Both the position numbers and the translations under genes were made by a program. From the NCBI RefSeq assembly GCF_000209165.1, contig NC_009043.1, positions 930,001 through 994,000 on the forward strand: a DNA stretch of 64,000 bases, given 5' to 3'. The DNA comes from Scheffersomyces stipitis CBS 6054. Taxonomy: Eukaryota > Ascomycota > Pichiomycetes > Serinales > Debaryomycetaceae. Within the stretch, counting starts at the first letter, position 1. Each line of letters opens with the position of its first letter. The notes under the pieces are model-generated. The model did not search any database, had not been told where the DNA came from, and was given only the letters and a program-made list of their open reading frames with translations. Of the stretch, positions 19,441 to 28,578 are shown piece by piece.

Positions 19441-20475
19441 TTATTCGTGTCTAATAATGCTCTTATCTACATCGTCGTATTCGTAGTCGTCATCGTCATA
19501 TTCACTTGGTTCGTAGATAACCAAAGGAACGAAGTCGCTCTTGGACTGTTCTTCTCTATTTGCTTTTGCTCTTTGAGCATAGAAAGCAGCGCATCCTGAA
19601 AAAACTGAGACAAGGATAGCAATCACTCCCCATCTTGAAAGATGCCATCTCAAACTTTCGATTTCTGACCTCATCGCTGAATTTAATTCGGTGGTGATTT
19701 TATGGTTGGTCTCTTGGATTTTCAAGATTATTCTCTTACTTTGCAATGTGTTTTCCGACTTTTGGTCGTTGATAGCGACCTGGACATCGTTGTTCAGCTG
19801 AAGAAACTCGTTATTTAACTCATCTGATATCACACGGAAATCTCTTTCCAAAATACTAATAAGGGTGATCAACTCGTTGATATGCTGTTCTCTGGATCTT
19901 GTGATGTCTACACGTAATTCCTGTTGAGCGCTTTCAAAGAGATACTTTTCATTCTCCAATTCGTACTCTTGAGCAAATTTTGTTGATAATTTAGATAGCT
20001 TGGAGTTTAATTGCACAACCAAGAAGTTAATGATTTCATCGGCTTGTGATGGTGTAAAGCCAGCCTCCACGAGTTGAGAATATACAGCATACGTATCCAA
20101 ATATGGGTCCATGTTATCGAATATAGTTGTAAGAAAGTCATTTTCAGAGCTGATATCTTTACCTACCTCTACAGGCTCACCTTGGTATGCAACAGGACTT
20201 GGTCCTTTTGAATTACTTTCAGATTCACTTGCTACAGTCTTCCTATCATTTGCCTGGTTGTCGTTTTCTGTCTTTTTAGGTTTTTGAGTCGATTCTCTTG
20301 AATCTGACGGTTGCATAGAAATCGCTGAATTGAAAACGTAGCTATGAGTATGAAAGCTTCGATGAGCGTAGTTCATTCTTATGGTATGTTGCAGTATCCT
20401 GCTCAGACTATACACAATATATCGGTATGAAGAAGTGAAGTGGTTGGGACATCTTAGAATGCTTCCTCTAATCAT
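19441..20475 (-). CDS. DUF1640/MCUR1-like mitochondrial inner membrane coiled-coil protein
   Basis: A 344-residue protein of the CCDC90/MCUR1 family, which in S. cerevisiae includes Fmp32 (Put7) and Ylr283w (Put6), inner membrane proteins linked to proline metabolism. A basic N-terminus with several Arg and Ser residues fits a mitochondrial presequence. A Ser/Lys/Glu-rich linker follows. The family domain begins near residue 128 with YLDTYAVYSQLVEAGFTPSQ and the ADEIINFL helix, then a long coiled coil (~155-275), and ends with one membrane segment (~283-300, WGVIAILVSVFSGCAAFYA). The C-terminal tail is Asp/Tyr-rich (YDDDDYEYDDVD), facing the opposite side. Which of the two yeast paralogues it corresponds to is not settled; length favours Ylr283w. 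Confidence 0.75.
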   Translation of the reverse strand: MIRGSILRCPNHFTSSYRYIVYSLSRILQHTIRMNYAHRSFHTHSYVFNSAISMQPSDSRESTQKPKKTENDNQANDRKTVASESESNSKGPSPVAYQGEPVEVGKDISSENDFLTTIFDNMDPYLDTYAVYSQLVEAGFTPSQADEIINFLVVQLNSKLSKLSTKFAQEYELENEKYLFESAQQELRVDITRSREQHINELITLISILERDFRVISDELNNEFLQLNNDVQVAINDQKSENTLQSKRIILKIQETNHKITTELNSAMRSEIESLRWHLSRWGVIAILVSVFSGCAAFYAQRAKANREEQSKSDFVPLVIYEPSEYDDDDYEYDDVDKSIIRHE

Positions 20476-20796
20476 CTTGAGAAAAATCTGTAAATTTTGA
20501 ACTCAGTAATATATATATAGTTGGTAGTTGCAAGTTCTTCTATTCTTTTTTGAAATACGATTGATGTATGAAAATCAATAAAGGTCTCCTTGTAGGATTC
20601 TAGCTTGGTTCCTTTGGTGAGTTCTACTCAAGTAGCAATAATCGTAGATAAAACAAACGAGTACAAAATTTGAAAACGCGAGAACATTTCCGTACATATA
20701 CTTCCCTAGAGGGGATTCATTAGCGAGATTACTTCAGCCGTGTAGGTGTACACAACATAGAATAATTATATACGAGTTTATTTTTTTTGTACTCTC
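20476..20796. other. 321-bp intergenic region
   Basis: Promoter of the DUF1640 gene and 3' flank of the next minus-strand gene. AT-rich with a T-run near 20784; nothing further seen. Confidence 0.4.
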
Positions 20797-22281
20797 TTAG
20801 TTCCCATCAATATCAGAAGATTCTTTAGTAGGAGTTTTATGCTTCCTATCTGTTCGGAGCCACTTGAATATATACTTCAATGGAGCAAGAATTCTTTCTA
20901 ATTGGTCGTATCCATTGTCAATAAATGAAACACTTTTTGGTTTTGCCAAATACTTAAATTTGTGGATAGCAAAAGAATAGAGAGCTCTGTTAAAGCCATT
21001 GAATCCAAAAGGAAGGTGAGAGAAATAAAAGATACTATCTACACTTTCACTTTGTTCACTGCTCCAACGATAATCATAGTTCAGGTATCCTTCCGCAACG
21101 AAAACAAGGTCAGTAGAGGGTGGGAAAATCAGATTGAATTCAGGAAATTCGATTTCGTCAAGATTACTTTTGACCAATCTTAAAACAGTCTCGTCTCTTG
21201 AAATCGCATCACATAGGTAAACAATCAATTCTCTTTTCTCCGGACCAGCACTAACGATGCTATCGATAGATTCAGGCCCAATGGTGTTTGTATCTGGGTC
21301 TGTGGATTCAGCCTCATTTACATGGAGTCTCTCATTGGAATTCATATGAACAAGAATTATCTTTGGGAGATTCACTTTGAACTCGTCTAACTCTCTGTTG
21401 TTGCACGCATTGCTGAAACTATGTAGTTCACTCAAAATGGCATCAGCAATATTTTGGAGCGACTCCACTAAACTATTTGAGACTAACAACCCAAATCTCT
21501 CATAGATATAGAGCTCATTGGTAGTAGGCAATAATGCACTCCAAGTGACGAATTTTGCTACTTCAGTCAACAACTTCACCTTTTCTGCTGCCAAGTTAAC
21601 TCTGATTTGAGTGAAGTAGTCGTTTCTAAGGGCCAATACCATTTGTACGTCCTTTTTATCAGGTACTTTTATCTTCTTTTCGCTATCCAAATACGGTTGA
21701 GGGATTTCAGGAGGTGCTGCAGGAAATAGATTCTTTACGTTAAGTATCAAAGTCATCGTTTCGGGTAAGTCTCTCTTTGGAGTTGCGAGCTGAAACAGCG
21801 AAAGTCCCGAAGGTACACACCAAAGCATCTGTTGATAGATCACTCTAGATACCACGTTGGGCATGAGTGAAAGATAAAGATAAATGGCCGAAACTTGGTT
21901 AATAGCAGAGTACTTCAGCATTGAGGAGTTTCTTTGTACAGTCGTATTTAATTCATAACAACAGATAGAGTTTATCTCCTTGATGTCGTCCCAAAATCTC
22001 GCATAGTACCAGTATTGAGCTTGGAAATAGGTCCAGATCGTCAAAAATATCCGCAACATGTGAACCCTCAAGATTTGATAGGTGGTGATATCAACAACAG
22101 AACTATCCAAGGCATTATACATCCGGTTGGCACTGGTGAGCATGAAATTTCTATCATCAAATCCTTTGAGATCTTTAAACCCACCAAGTTTATTGGCCAA
22201 TGGCTGAGTGTTGTTGAAGTAGGATTCTTCCAACTTGTGGACATTTTCTTCTGTCAACCTGTCAACTCCTGGAGATGACAT
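20797..22281 (-). CDS. Divergent Nus1/NgBR-like cis-prenyltransferase-fold protein
   Basis: A 494-residue protein from the first ATG (22281); the frame is open further upstream but has no ATG. Hydrophobic stretches near residues 75-95 and 125-150 suggest ER membrane association. The C-terminal half resembles Nus1, the non-catalytic partner of Rer2 in dehydrodolichyl diphosphate synthase. EVAKFVTWSALLPTTNELYI followed by YERFG parallels Nus1 SEIVCWTVSAG..LMLYDYDG. SRDETVLRLVKS parallels NRDGRETIVDL. TDLVFVAEGYLNYDYRW parallels PDLLLYFGPSLDLQGFPPW. A FNRALYSFAIHKFK helix follows. Nus1 normally ends just after this helix with an RxG-type tail. Here about 45 extra residues follow and no such tail is seen. 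It may be the true Nus1 or a divergent relative. The match is from memory of short segments only. Confidence 0.4.
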   Translation of the reverse strand: MSSPGVDRLTEENVHKLEESYFNNTQPLANKLGGFKDLKGFDDRNFMLTSANRMYNALDSSVVDITTYQILRVHMLRIFLTIWTYFQAQYWYYARFWDDIKEINSICCYELNTTVQRNSSMLKYSAINQVSAIYLYLSLMPNVVSRVIYQQMLWCVPSGLSLFQLATPKRDLPETMTLILNVKNLFPAAPPEIPQPYLDSEKKIKVPDKKDVQMVLALRNDYFTQIRVNLAAEKVKLLTEVAKFVTWSALLPTTNELYIYERFGLLVSNSLVESLQNIADAILSELHSFSNACNNRELDEFKVNLPKIILVHMNSNERLHVNEAESTDPDTNTIGPESIDSIVSAGPEKRELIVYLCDAISRDETVLRLVKSNLDEIEFPEFNLIFPPSTDLVFVAEGYLNYDYRWSSEQSESVDSIFYFSHLPFGFNGFNRALYSFAIHKFKYLAKPKSVSFIDNGYDQLERILAPLKYIFKWLRTDRKHKTPTKESSDIDGN

Positions 22282-22639
22282 TCTACTAACTTCAAATAGA
22301 AAGATATAAGATAAATAAGAAGAAAAGAAAGCAGGTAAGAAAGAACAAACAGCTGAAAATATTCTGCTGGAAATTGATTCATCAAATGACTGGTAACATC
22401 GAATTGGGATAATTGCTGCAAAAATGCATGCGTACAGGAAATGCCTACAATATTTTAGATAGCCTTTTCTCGTATTTGGCTGCGAACTACTAAAATTCAA
22501 TAAATGTGTAACCAAGATTTAATTAAATTTCTAAATATTATACAGATTGGAAAATTGGAAGCGATCGAAACGCAAAGTGGTGTTTTTGTGAATATCTCAT
22601 GATTCTCAGAAAATGCAAAAAAAAGTTCAGAAAGTGAAT
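22282..22639. other. 358-bp intergenic region
   Basis: Promoter of the Nus1-like gene and 3' flank of the acidic gene. A pyrimidine-rich leader (minus strand) precedes the ATG at 22281. The reading frame stays open through much of it, but the first start codon is at 22281. Confidence 0.4.
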
Positions 22640-24637
22640 CTATTGTTCCATAGAAGCATCTTGGAATTCTTCGTCTGCTTCTTTAGCTGGGGATTCGTCG
22701 TATTCCTCAGTTGTGCTGTCGTCGTCATTTTTGAATGGTTCAATAGCAATCGATACTAAGTTGTCACTCTTGGAGATTGGAGCACCTTCATTTGGTATTA
22801 TCAATTCCAATTCGTCGTCGTTGATGAATCTGGCTTGGATTTGATCAAAGTGGACAATCTTGTCGAATTGGAAGTGCTTTTCAAATCTTATTTCGTGGTT
22901 CTTGAAGTCCTTGATAAGGGATTGAGTATCTTCTTGCACTTCTTCGTCCTCTTCGTGGTCACTTTCGAGATCTAAGTCCTCGTCGTCCTCGCCTTCAAAA
23001 CCGGACCATTCGAAGCTGTCATTGATGGCAGATGTCTCTTGCAATTCGTAGTCATCGTCATCTTCTTCTTCGTCAACTTCTTCGACGTCCTCCTCATCGC
23101 TATCGTCATCTTTTTCATCTGCTTCTTCTTCCTCTTCCTCATCCTCTTCGGCTTCGCTTTCTTCTTCATTTTCGGCTTCTTCATTTTCCTTAGCCTCTTC
23201 GTCATCGTTAACTTCTTCAAGGTGAACTTCAACTTCAACTGGACCTTCTTCGTCATCATCTTCATCTTCTTCCTCCTTTTCGTTTTCGATTTCAATTTCC
23301 TCGATGTCAGAGTCGTCAACGTCAGTGAAGTTGAACTTACCAGTAATTATTAATTCATTTTCGTTTTTCAAGAAGTCAATTTTCAATTCATCCTTGACCA
23401 AAGATGGAAATCTCAAGTTCAATTTGTAGGTGTTGTCGTCTAATTCAACAATTTCACAGTCCTTGCTGTTTTCTAAGTCGCCTGACAAGTCGATGACCTC
23501 AATCTCGTCTTCACTGTCTTCGGCTTGCAAATAACCGTCGCTGTCGTAGAGATCTTCATCAGATTCAGAATCAAGCAACTCTTCATCGGTAGAGTCTTCA
23601 GCACTTTCGTTACCTGGAAGGTCGAATCTGTGTCTGTAGATAGTGATACCTTCTTCATCGGAAGAATCAGAGGAGTCGGAGTATTCGTAGTATTCGTAGT
23701 TGACTGGATCACCAGCATCGTAGTTTTCTTCATCAGAAGATTCAATTTCAATGTCAGAGTCAATTTCAAAGTATTCTGGTTCAGAACCTAATTCAGAGTC
23801 TTCATCTTCAGACAATTCGATTTCATCGTCACTGACCAAACCTTCTTCGAAAGTTTGTCTAACGTTTTCCAATTGTAGTTGGTCTCTTAATTCTTCTTCG
23901 TCGGAATTGTAGTGCAAAGATTCATCTTCAGACGATTCTTCGTCGGAGTCAGATTGTTCAGATTCAGCACCAGCGATCTGTCTCAAAGCTTCAGCCTGCA
24001 ATTGGTCGTTCAAGTCAATGATGTCCAATATGTCTTCTGGTTCCAAGTCCGAGTCGGAGACAGAGTCATCTTCAGAGTCATCTTCGGAGGAGTCTTCAGA
24101 GTCGTCTTCAGAAGATACTTCATTGTCGTAGTATCTGACTAATTCATCGTTCAAGTCAAGCACTCTGCCTTCGTTGTCCAAGTATTCAATAGCTTGGTTT
24201 TCTAATTCGTCGTTCAAATCCACCAATTCAATGTCAGAGTCAATTTCGATATCTGAGACATCGGAATCAAGAAGGTAGTAAACGACTTCTTCTTCGGAGT
24301 CTGAGTCTTCTGAGTCTTCTGAGTCTTCTGAGTCTTCTGAGTCTTCTGAGTCTTCTGAGTCTTCTGAATCCTCAGAGTCATCGTCGGAGTCGTCGTTGTT
24401 TTCGTTGAGACCAAATTCGTAAACTTCTTCATCTTCTTCAGAATCTGGTTCAGAATCGTAGGCAGGGATATCAACTTCATCTTCTGTTTCAGATTCTTCC
24501 TCGCTGTCTGGTTCTTCCACAAACACAACCTTTTTGGATGGTTGCTCGTGGTAGTATCTTCTGTAGCCACCTTTTCTGCTCTTAGGGGCGTAGTGGGCCT
24601 TTCTGGCGTATCTGTTGTGCTTGGAAGCGGAAGTCAT
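22640..24637 (-). CDS. Hyperacidic small heat shock-like protein with a split alpha-crystallin domain
   Basis: A 665-residue, extremely acidic protein. Residues 1-36 are basic (YARKAHYAPKSRKGGYRRYY); 41-395 are mostly Glu/Asp/Ser. Residues ~396-437 (YKLNLRFPSLVKDELKIDFL, then NELIITGKF) resemble the first strands of an alpha-crystallin domain. About 140 residues of almost pure acid follow. Then ~578-616 (FEKHFQFDKIVHFDQIQARF, LELIIP) resemble its second half (FERTVKFP..IKDEEIKATY..LLQIKVP of Hsp42). A SIAIEPF motif at ~629-635 gives the C-terminal IXI anchor; Hsp42 has IAIEEI. I infer an Hsp42-type chaperone relative with an acidic loop in its core. A weaker alternative is a nucleolar acidic histone or ribosome-assembly chaperone. 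A short LDLNDEL-type motif recurs in the N-terminal half. Confidence 0.6.
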   Translation of the reverse strand: MTSASKHNRYARKAHYAPKSRKGGYRRYYHEQPSKKVVFVEEPDSEEESETEDEVDIPAYDSEPDSEEDEEVYEFGLNENNDDSDDDSEDSEDSEDSEDSEDSEDSEDSEDSDSEEEVVYYLLDSDVSDIEIDSDIELVDLNDELENQAIEYLDNEGRVLDLNDELVRYYDNEVSSEDDSEDSSEDDSEDDSVSDSDLEPEDILDIIDLNDQLQAEALRQIAGAESEQSDSDEESSEDESLHYNSDEEELRDQLQLENVRQTFEEGLVSDDEIELSEDEDSELGSEPEYFEIDSDIEIESSDEENYDAGDPVNYEYYEYSDSSDSSDEEGITIYRHRFDLPGNESAEDSTDEELLDSESDEDLYDSDGYLQAEDSEDEIEVIDLSGDLENSKDCEIVELDDNTYKLNLRFPSLVKDELKIDFLKNENELIITGKFNFTDVDDSDIEEIEIENEKEEEDEDDDEEGPVEVEVHLEEVNDDEEAKENEEAENEEESEAEEDEEEEEEADEKDDDSDEEDVEEVDEEEDDDDYELQETSAINDSFEWSGFEGEDDEDLDLESDHEEDEEVQEDTQSLIKDFKNHEIRFEKHFQFDKIVHFDQIQARFINDDELELIIPNEGAPISKSDNLVSIAIEPFKNDDDSTTEEYDESPAKEADEEFQDASMEQ
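24303..24365. repeat. 9-bp minisatellite, seven perfect units
   Basis: GAGTCTTCT is repeated seven times without change, encoding (Ser-Glu-Asp)n on the minus strand at residues ~88-112 of the acidic protein. Perfect identity suggests recent expansion and likely length variation between strains. Confidence 0.9.
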
Positions 24638-25882
24638 TTTTGTCTATAAGTTGTCGTCTATGAAAGGATGAAATGGTGATAAATATGTTCAACGGAAAGT
24701 TCGTTAAATGGCTATTTTTTGGAGGTAATTAGTAGAAAGTAAAAGAATAAGAACAAATAGCTAAGCAAAGAGACAACACGATAATCTACGATGTTACAAG
24801 TGCTTCTCCATATTACTTATACTAAAATTTTTCAGCCAGCTGATATTACGCCTCCATAGTGGGACAAATTTATTACTGCAGAGATGAGATGTGCGGCGTT
24901 TGCATAATTGCCTTTATGGGTGACGAGCGTCAGAGTGTGCATCACGTGGAAAAATTTTCACCATCTCGAAGAGAATAGAATTGAGAAGACTCTATTAGAA
25001 TTCTCTAGAAGTGCAGCAGCCAGCGGAAGTGTGTGAGATGAGGGGGGTCAGGTGACCGCTTCCATAGTTAAGCTGCTATAAAAGTTTTCTTCGTGTTTTG
25101 CACTCTGCTGCAAGAGCCCCACAATAAACGGGCATCGCGAAGAATATATATTTATTTGCAAATAGTAAAGCGTATCTAGGGAGACGGTGATGGTGGTAGA
25201 TCGTAGAATGAGTTGGAAACGAATGGAATTGTAGAGAAGCAAATGGTTCATGTAAATTGAGTTGTAATTGGACAATTTTGTAGTAGAATGCTTGGTGTGT
25301 TTTAGCTGCGAAGATGTCGCAATTTTTGATTTCCCAATTAGATTGCAAAAATTCAGCCAAAATGTAAAAATAGGAAATAGAGATACCCCACAAAACTTAC
25401 AAAAATTTAGGAAATGAAGATATCCAAACAATTAGAATTGCAAGGGTTCGACCTTGTTACTAGTTTTTAATACTATACATTAGTACAAGAACACTTGCCT
25501 GTGTAACTAGGTGAATATGGATGCAAAACCCTTCGTATTGTAGTATATACTCATTACTCCATAACTGGAAATAACTTTCAGCTACCTAACGTACGTTCCA
25601 GGACTTTATATCTCTCTTAGTTTACATAGCATCTTCAAATACATCATTGAATCAGTTAACTCGTCCTCTTTCCATCCACTATTTCTGTGTTATATGTCTA
25701 TTGCGTTTGCACCCAATTACACGTGTAAAATAAATGTTCGCGCGTCCGTAATTTGGCACTCCTGCTCGTAGAGTTGGAGTGGGAATATGCCGGATAGTGG
25801 TAATATGAATATACTGGAAATCGCATATACAATAAGGACCACCTATTAATCAGAACCACTCTATTTATTCTCGTTTCCAGCT
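24638..25882. promoter_or_regulatory. 1.25-kb divergent region between the acidic sHSP-like gene and SVP26
   Basis: CACGTG (24943-24948) is joined directly to an RRPE-like GAAAAATTTTCA (24949-24960). A PAC-like GATGAGATG lies near 24884, a GAAAGTTC half heat-shock pattern at 24695-24702, and a 12-bp palindrome TTACACGTGTAA at 25717-25728 before SVP26. The decamer CATAGTTAAG is at 25063-25072. Short ORFs at 25048-25431 have no family features. No gene is called. Confidence 0.45.
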
Positions 25883-26533
25883 ATGTTCATCCAGCTTCTT
25901 TCGTATGTCGGTATAGTGGTCGGCTTCGTGTTCCTCGTCTTGTCCATAGCTTCGGCGTTGTACTATGTCTCGGAGTTGGTAGAAGAGCACTCTGAGCCCA
26001 CCAAGAGGATTCTCAAAAGATTGATCCTAGGCATCATGGCTATATTACTTTTGCTTTGGATTGGCGATGGTTTCCCTTTCTGGTTGACTTTGTTCTCAGT
26101 TTTCTCATACTGGGTATACTTGCAAAATTTGAATAAGTTCCCCTACGTTGAATTAAGTTCGCCCGTATTTCTCGTTTCGTGCGTGTTGGTGGTAGCGAAC
26201 CATTTCTTGTGGTTCAACCATTTCCACAACCCGTACATTCCACCATTGGAAGTGAGATTGAGACCGGATTATGTGCCACCTCGTATCCCTTCGTTTGTAG
26301 AAGTGTGTTCCTTTTTCGGCTTGTTGGTGTGGTTCGTTCCTTTTTCCCTCTTTGTCAGTTTGAGTGCACACGATAATCTCTTGCCTCACCACGTAGAATC
26401 CAACGCTGGCAAAGATAAAAAGAAGAACAACGGGTTGGCTAAGGTAGTTGTTGCTAATCTTCGTGAATGGATCTACTCGATCACAAGAAAATTTGGCTAC
26501 GAACTCGATCCTCACTATGGCCAAATTGTATAA
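25883..26533 (+). CDS. SVP26: ER-to-Golgi cargo adaptor Svp26 (Tex261 family)
   Basis: A 216-residue membrane protein with four hydrophobic segments (~5-30, ~45-75, ~92-110, ~133-157). It helps load type II membrane mannosyltransferases such as Ktr3, Mnn2 and Mnn5 into COPII vesicles. The segments ALYYVSELVEEHSEPTKRIL, WIGDGFPFWLTLFS, LVVANHFLWFNHF and PSFVEVCSFFGLLVWFVPFS are the family's conserved blocks. Yeast Svp26 is 228 residues. The start follows a short leader and there is no upstream ATG. It shares its promoter region with the acidic sHSP-like gene and converges with the next gene, leaving 181 bp between stops. Confidence 0.92.
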   Translation: MFIQLLSYVGIVVGFVFLVLSIASALYYVSELVEEHSEPTKRILKRLILGIMAILLLLWIGDGFPFWLTLFSVFSYWVYLQNLNKFPYVELSSPVFLVSCVLVVANHFLWFNHFHNPYIPPLEVRLRPDYVPPRIPSFVEVCSFFGLLVWFVPFSLFVSLSAHDNLLPHHVESNAGKDKKKNNGLAKVVVANLREWIYSITRKFGYELDPHYGQIV

Positions 26534-26714
26534 ACTATTAAATGAAGACATTCAAAGACGCACTCATAAGAACACATGCTACTAATTGCATACTAGGATG
26601 TATGCAATATAACTTTCATTTAATCCTAGTTACTTCGATACTGCATTTCTCTACATAATCAATCAATCTTCACCATGTAATCATATATTCGTAATCCTAT
26701 CAAATGTCCATATG

Positions 26715-28235
26715 CTAACCCAAGAAATCGCGAACTGGCGGTCCAATATGGTCCAAGCTCAACAAGAAAGTGTCGTGGCCGTAGTTACTGATGTTGGTGC
26801 CCAACTCAAAGTACCGGATATCCCCAGTAGTATTGTTTTGCATTAAGACATCGGCAATTTCTCGCTGTTGCCACACTGGAAACAAGATATCTGACTCAAC
26901 ACCAATGACTAGCACATCTTTGTGCGAGATCTTGCTGATTCCGTTTCTCAAATCTTCTAAAGACTCCTCAGGAGTCACAGTTGCTGAACCCACCTTCTCC
27001 TTATATGGCTCTGGAGGAACCGAGTGAGATTCGGAGATATTGTTCTGCGAATTCCAACTTTGTTCAGTAGCAGTTCTCTTTTGAAGAGCTTTAGAACGGT
27101 TGGAAGAGCTCAAGTCAAACAAGTCCATAGCTTTCGACACATACAAAAGTGAGTTGGCATCGTATTCCAAACAAAACTTCTCGCCAGCATGGTCCAAATA
27201 CGTTTCGACGAGGAAATCCGGACACAATGCTGGAGGACGAGAGTCATCAGCTCTGTTTCTGCCGAATCTGTACTCCCATTCAGGTCCAGAACGGTAGGTG
27301 ACGGTAGCGATTTCTCTGGCCAACTTCATCCCTACATGAGGAGGCACACCTCCGTAGTAGAATCCTCTCTTCCAATTAGGATCGCTCATCAATACCTGTC
27401 TTTGAGTATGTCTTAATGCAATAGAGTATGGATGAGATCTGGCACAGCCACTGATAGATACGATCTTGTTGACTTCGTCAGGGAATTCCCACGCATATGC
27501 TAACGATTGCATGCCACCCATAGACGCACCTACCAGTGCATGAATCTTGGATACTTCGAAAACATTTCTGATCAACTCTCGCTGAGCTCTCACCATATCG
27601 TTAACAGTTATGATGGGGAATCTTGTAGCATAGATTTCTCCATTGGCTGGGTCTCTCAGGGAGGGCCCGGTTGATCCATAACAACCTCCAAGCACATTGG
27701 TACATACAACGAAGTATTTATCAGTGTCAATGTATTTTCCAGAACCAATGAAATCTTCCCACCATCCCGGCTTGGTATTGTCTGGTTGTGATTTGGCATG
27801 CGAAGATGCTGATAAGCCAGTATGGATCAACACTAAGTTGTCTTTGGCTGCATTCAATTGTCCCCAAGTTTCATACGCCACTTCGTACTCGGGTAAATAG
27901 CCTCCGTTATCAAGGAAAATCGGCTTGTCTGACTTGTACAACTTGAACCCAGTCTGAACATAAGAATAGGAAGGTTCTGGACCGGCATCTAATGAGCTGA
28001 TATTGTCATCTTCTATGTTACATGAATTGGAGAGATCCTGGGTCTTCTTCTCCAACTTATCAAGACATGGGAATGCCATCTGGGGATTTGAACTGGGAAT
28101 ATTCTTAAATGCAGAAGGCTTGAACACTGGAGTCGTAGTTGAAAAGTTGAACTTGACCTTTAGCCTGGCCAAATTGGTGTGGCTCCGTCTGCTGGCAGTA
28201 CGAGCAGCCAATTTTATGCTTGCTAGCGAAGACAT
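26715..28235 (-). CDS. Mitochondrial serine O-acyltransferase, Cys2/CysA type (MET2 superfamily)
   Basis: A 506-residue alpha/beta hydrolase. The N-terminus ([19 protein letters not shown], then FNFSTTTP) is a strong mitochondrial presequence. The catalytic triad is visible: Ser238 in GASMGG, Asp449 in VESDILFP, His487 in [17 protein letters not shown] and [13 protein letters not shown] form the oxyanion and lid regions. The core with [19 protein letters not shown] and [15 protein letters not shown] matches what I recall of S. pombe cys2 and Aspergillus cysA (about 500 residues), which acylate serine for cysteine synthesis. S. cerevisiae Met2, the homoserine enzyme, is different in these blocks. 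Two Cbf1 (CACGTG) sites lie upstream, fitting sulfur control. Whether succinyl-CoA or acetyl-CoA is used cannot be told from this. Confidence 0.75.
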   Translation of the reverse strand: MSSLASIKLAARTASRRSHTNLARLKVKFNFSTTTPVFKPSAFKNIPSSNPQMAFPCLDKLEKKTQDLSNSCNIEDDNISSLDAGPEPSYSYVQTGFKLYKSDKPIFLDNGGYLPEYEVAYETWGQLNAAKDNLVLIHTGLSASSHAKSQPDNTKPGWWEDFIGSGKYIDTDKYFVVCTNVLGGCYGSTGPSLRDPANGEIYATRFPIITVNDMVRAQRELIRNVFEVSKIHALVGASMGGMQSLAYAWEFPDEVNKIVSISGCARSHPYSIALRHTQRQVLMSDPNWKRGFYYGGVPPHVGMKLAREIATVTYRSGPEWEYRFGRNRADDSRPPALCPDFLVETYLDHAGEKFCLEYDANSLLYVSKAMDLFDLSSSNRSKALQKRTATEQSWNSQNNISESHSVPPEPYKEKVGSATVTPEESLEDLRNGISKISHKDVLVIGVESDILFPVWQQREIADVLMQNNTTGDIRYFELGTNISNYGHDTFLLSLDHIGPPVRDFLG

Positions 28236-28578
28236 AATGTAAATGTTGTATTTGAAGAAGTCTGTAAAAGTCTCAAAATCGCTTCAACTGCTTATTTATC
28301 ACAAGTGGAGTAGGACTTTGTATTATTAAGTCTGGCAGGTTTTGCATCAGCATAGTAATATTTTGCGATTAAACGATTTCACGTGATACGAAAATGCAGG
28401 ACATAATGACATGATAAGAGGAGACGCAGCAGATGCTGCGAAAATGGGCCCCAACTGAAAAATAAAATTTCTGTATTAGCGCATTGGACACGTGATGTTT
28501 GCACACGAATATGGATCAATATTTGGTATGCTCAACTTCAGCTTTAACTTCTTCTTTGTAGTGAGTGACCAAGCAACA
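28236..28578. promoter_or_regulatory. Divergent promoter between the Cys2-like gene and YFT2
   Basis: TCACGTGA (28379-28386, an optimal Cbf1/Met4-type octamer) and a second CACGTG (28489-28494) lie 144 and 254 bp upstream of the Cys2-like start. The second is 85 bp from the YFT2 start. Such sites control sulfur amino acid genes in yeasts. Confidence 0.5.

Noticed and set aside
22972..24570. Several long antisense and frame-shifted ORFs in the acidic gene
   Set aside because: Repetitive GAA/GAC/TCT codons leave all frames open. The reading with the sHSP-like blocks is the real one.
25440..25460. B-box-like GGGTTCGACC followed by a T-run, suggesting a tRNA
   Set aside because: The T-arm does not pair with the canonical seven-base loop and no acceptor stem partner is found about 70 nt upstream.
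28530..28566. GTATGC...TTTGTAG within the YFT2 5' region, suggesting a mini-intron
   Set aside because: Only about 37 nt, with no proper branch site; the in-frame ATG at 28579 explains the gene without it.
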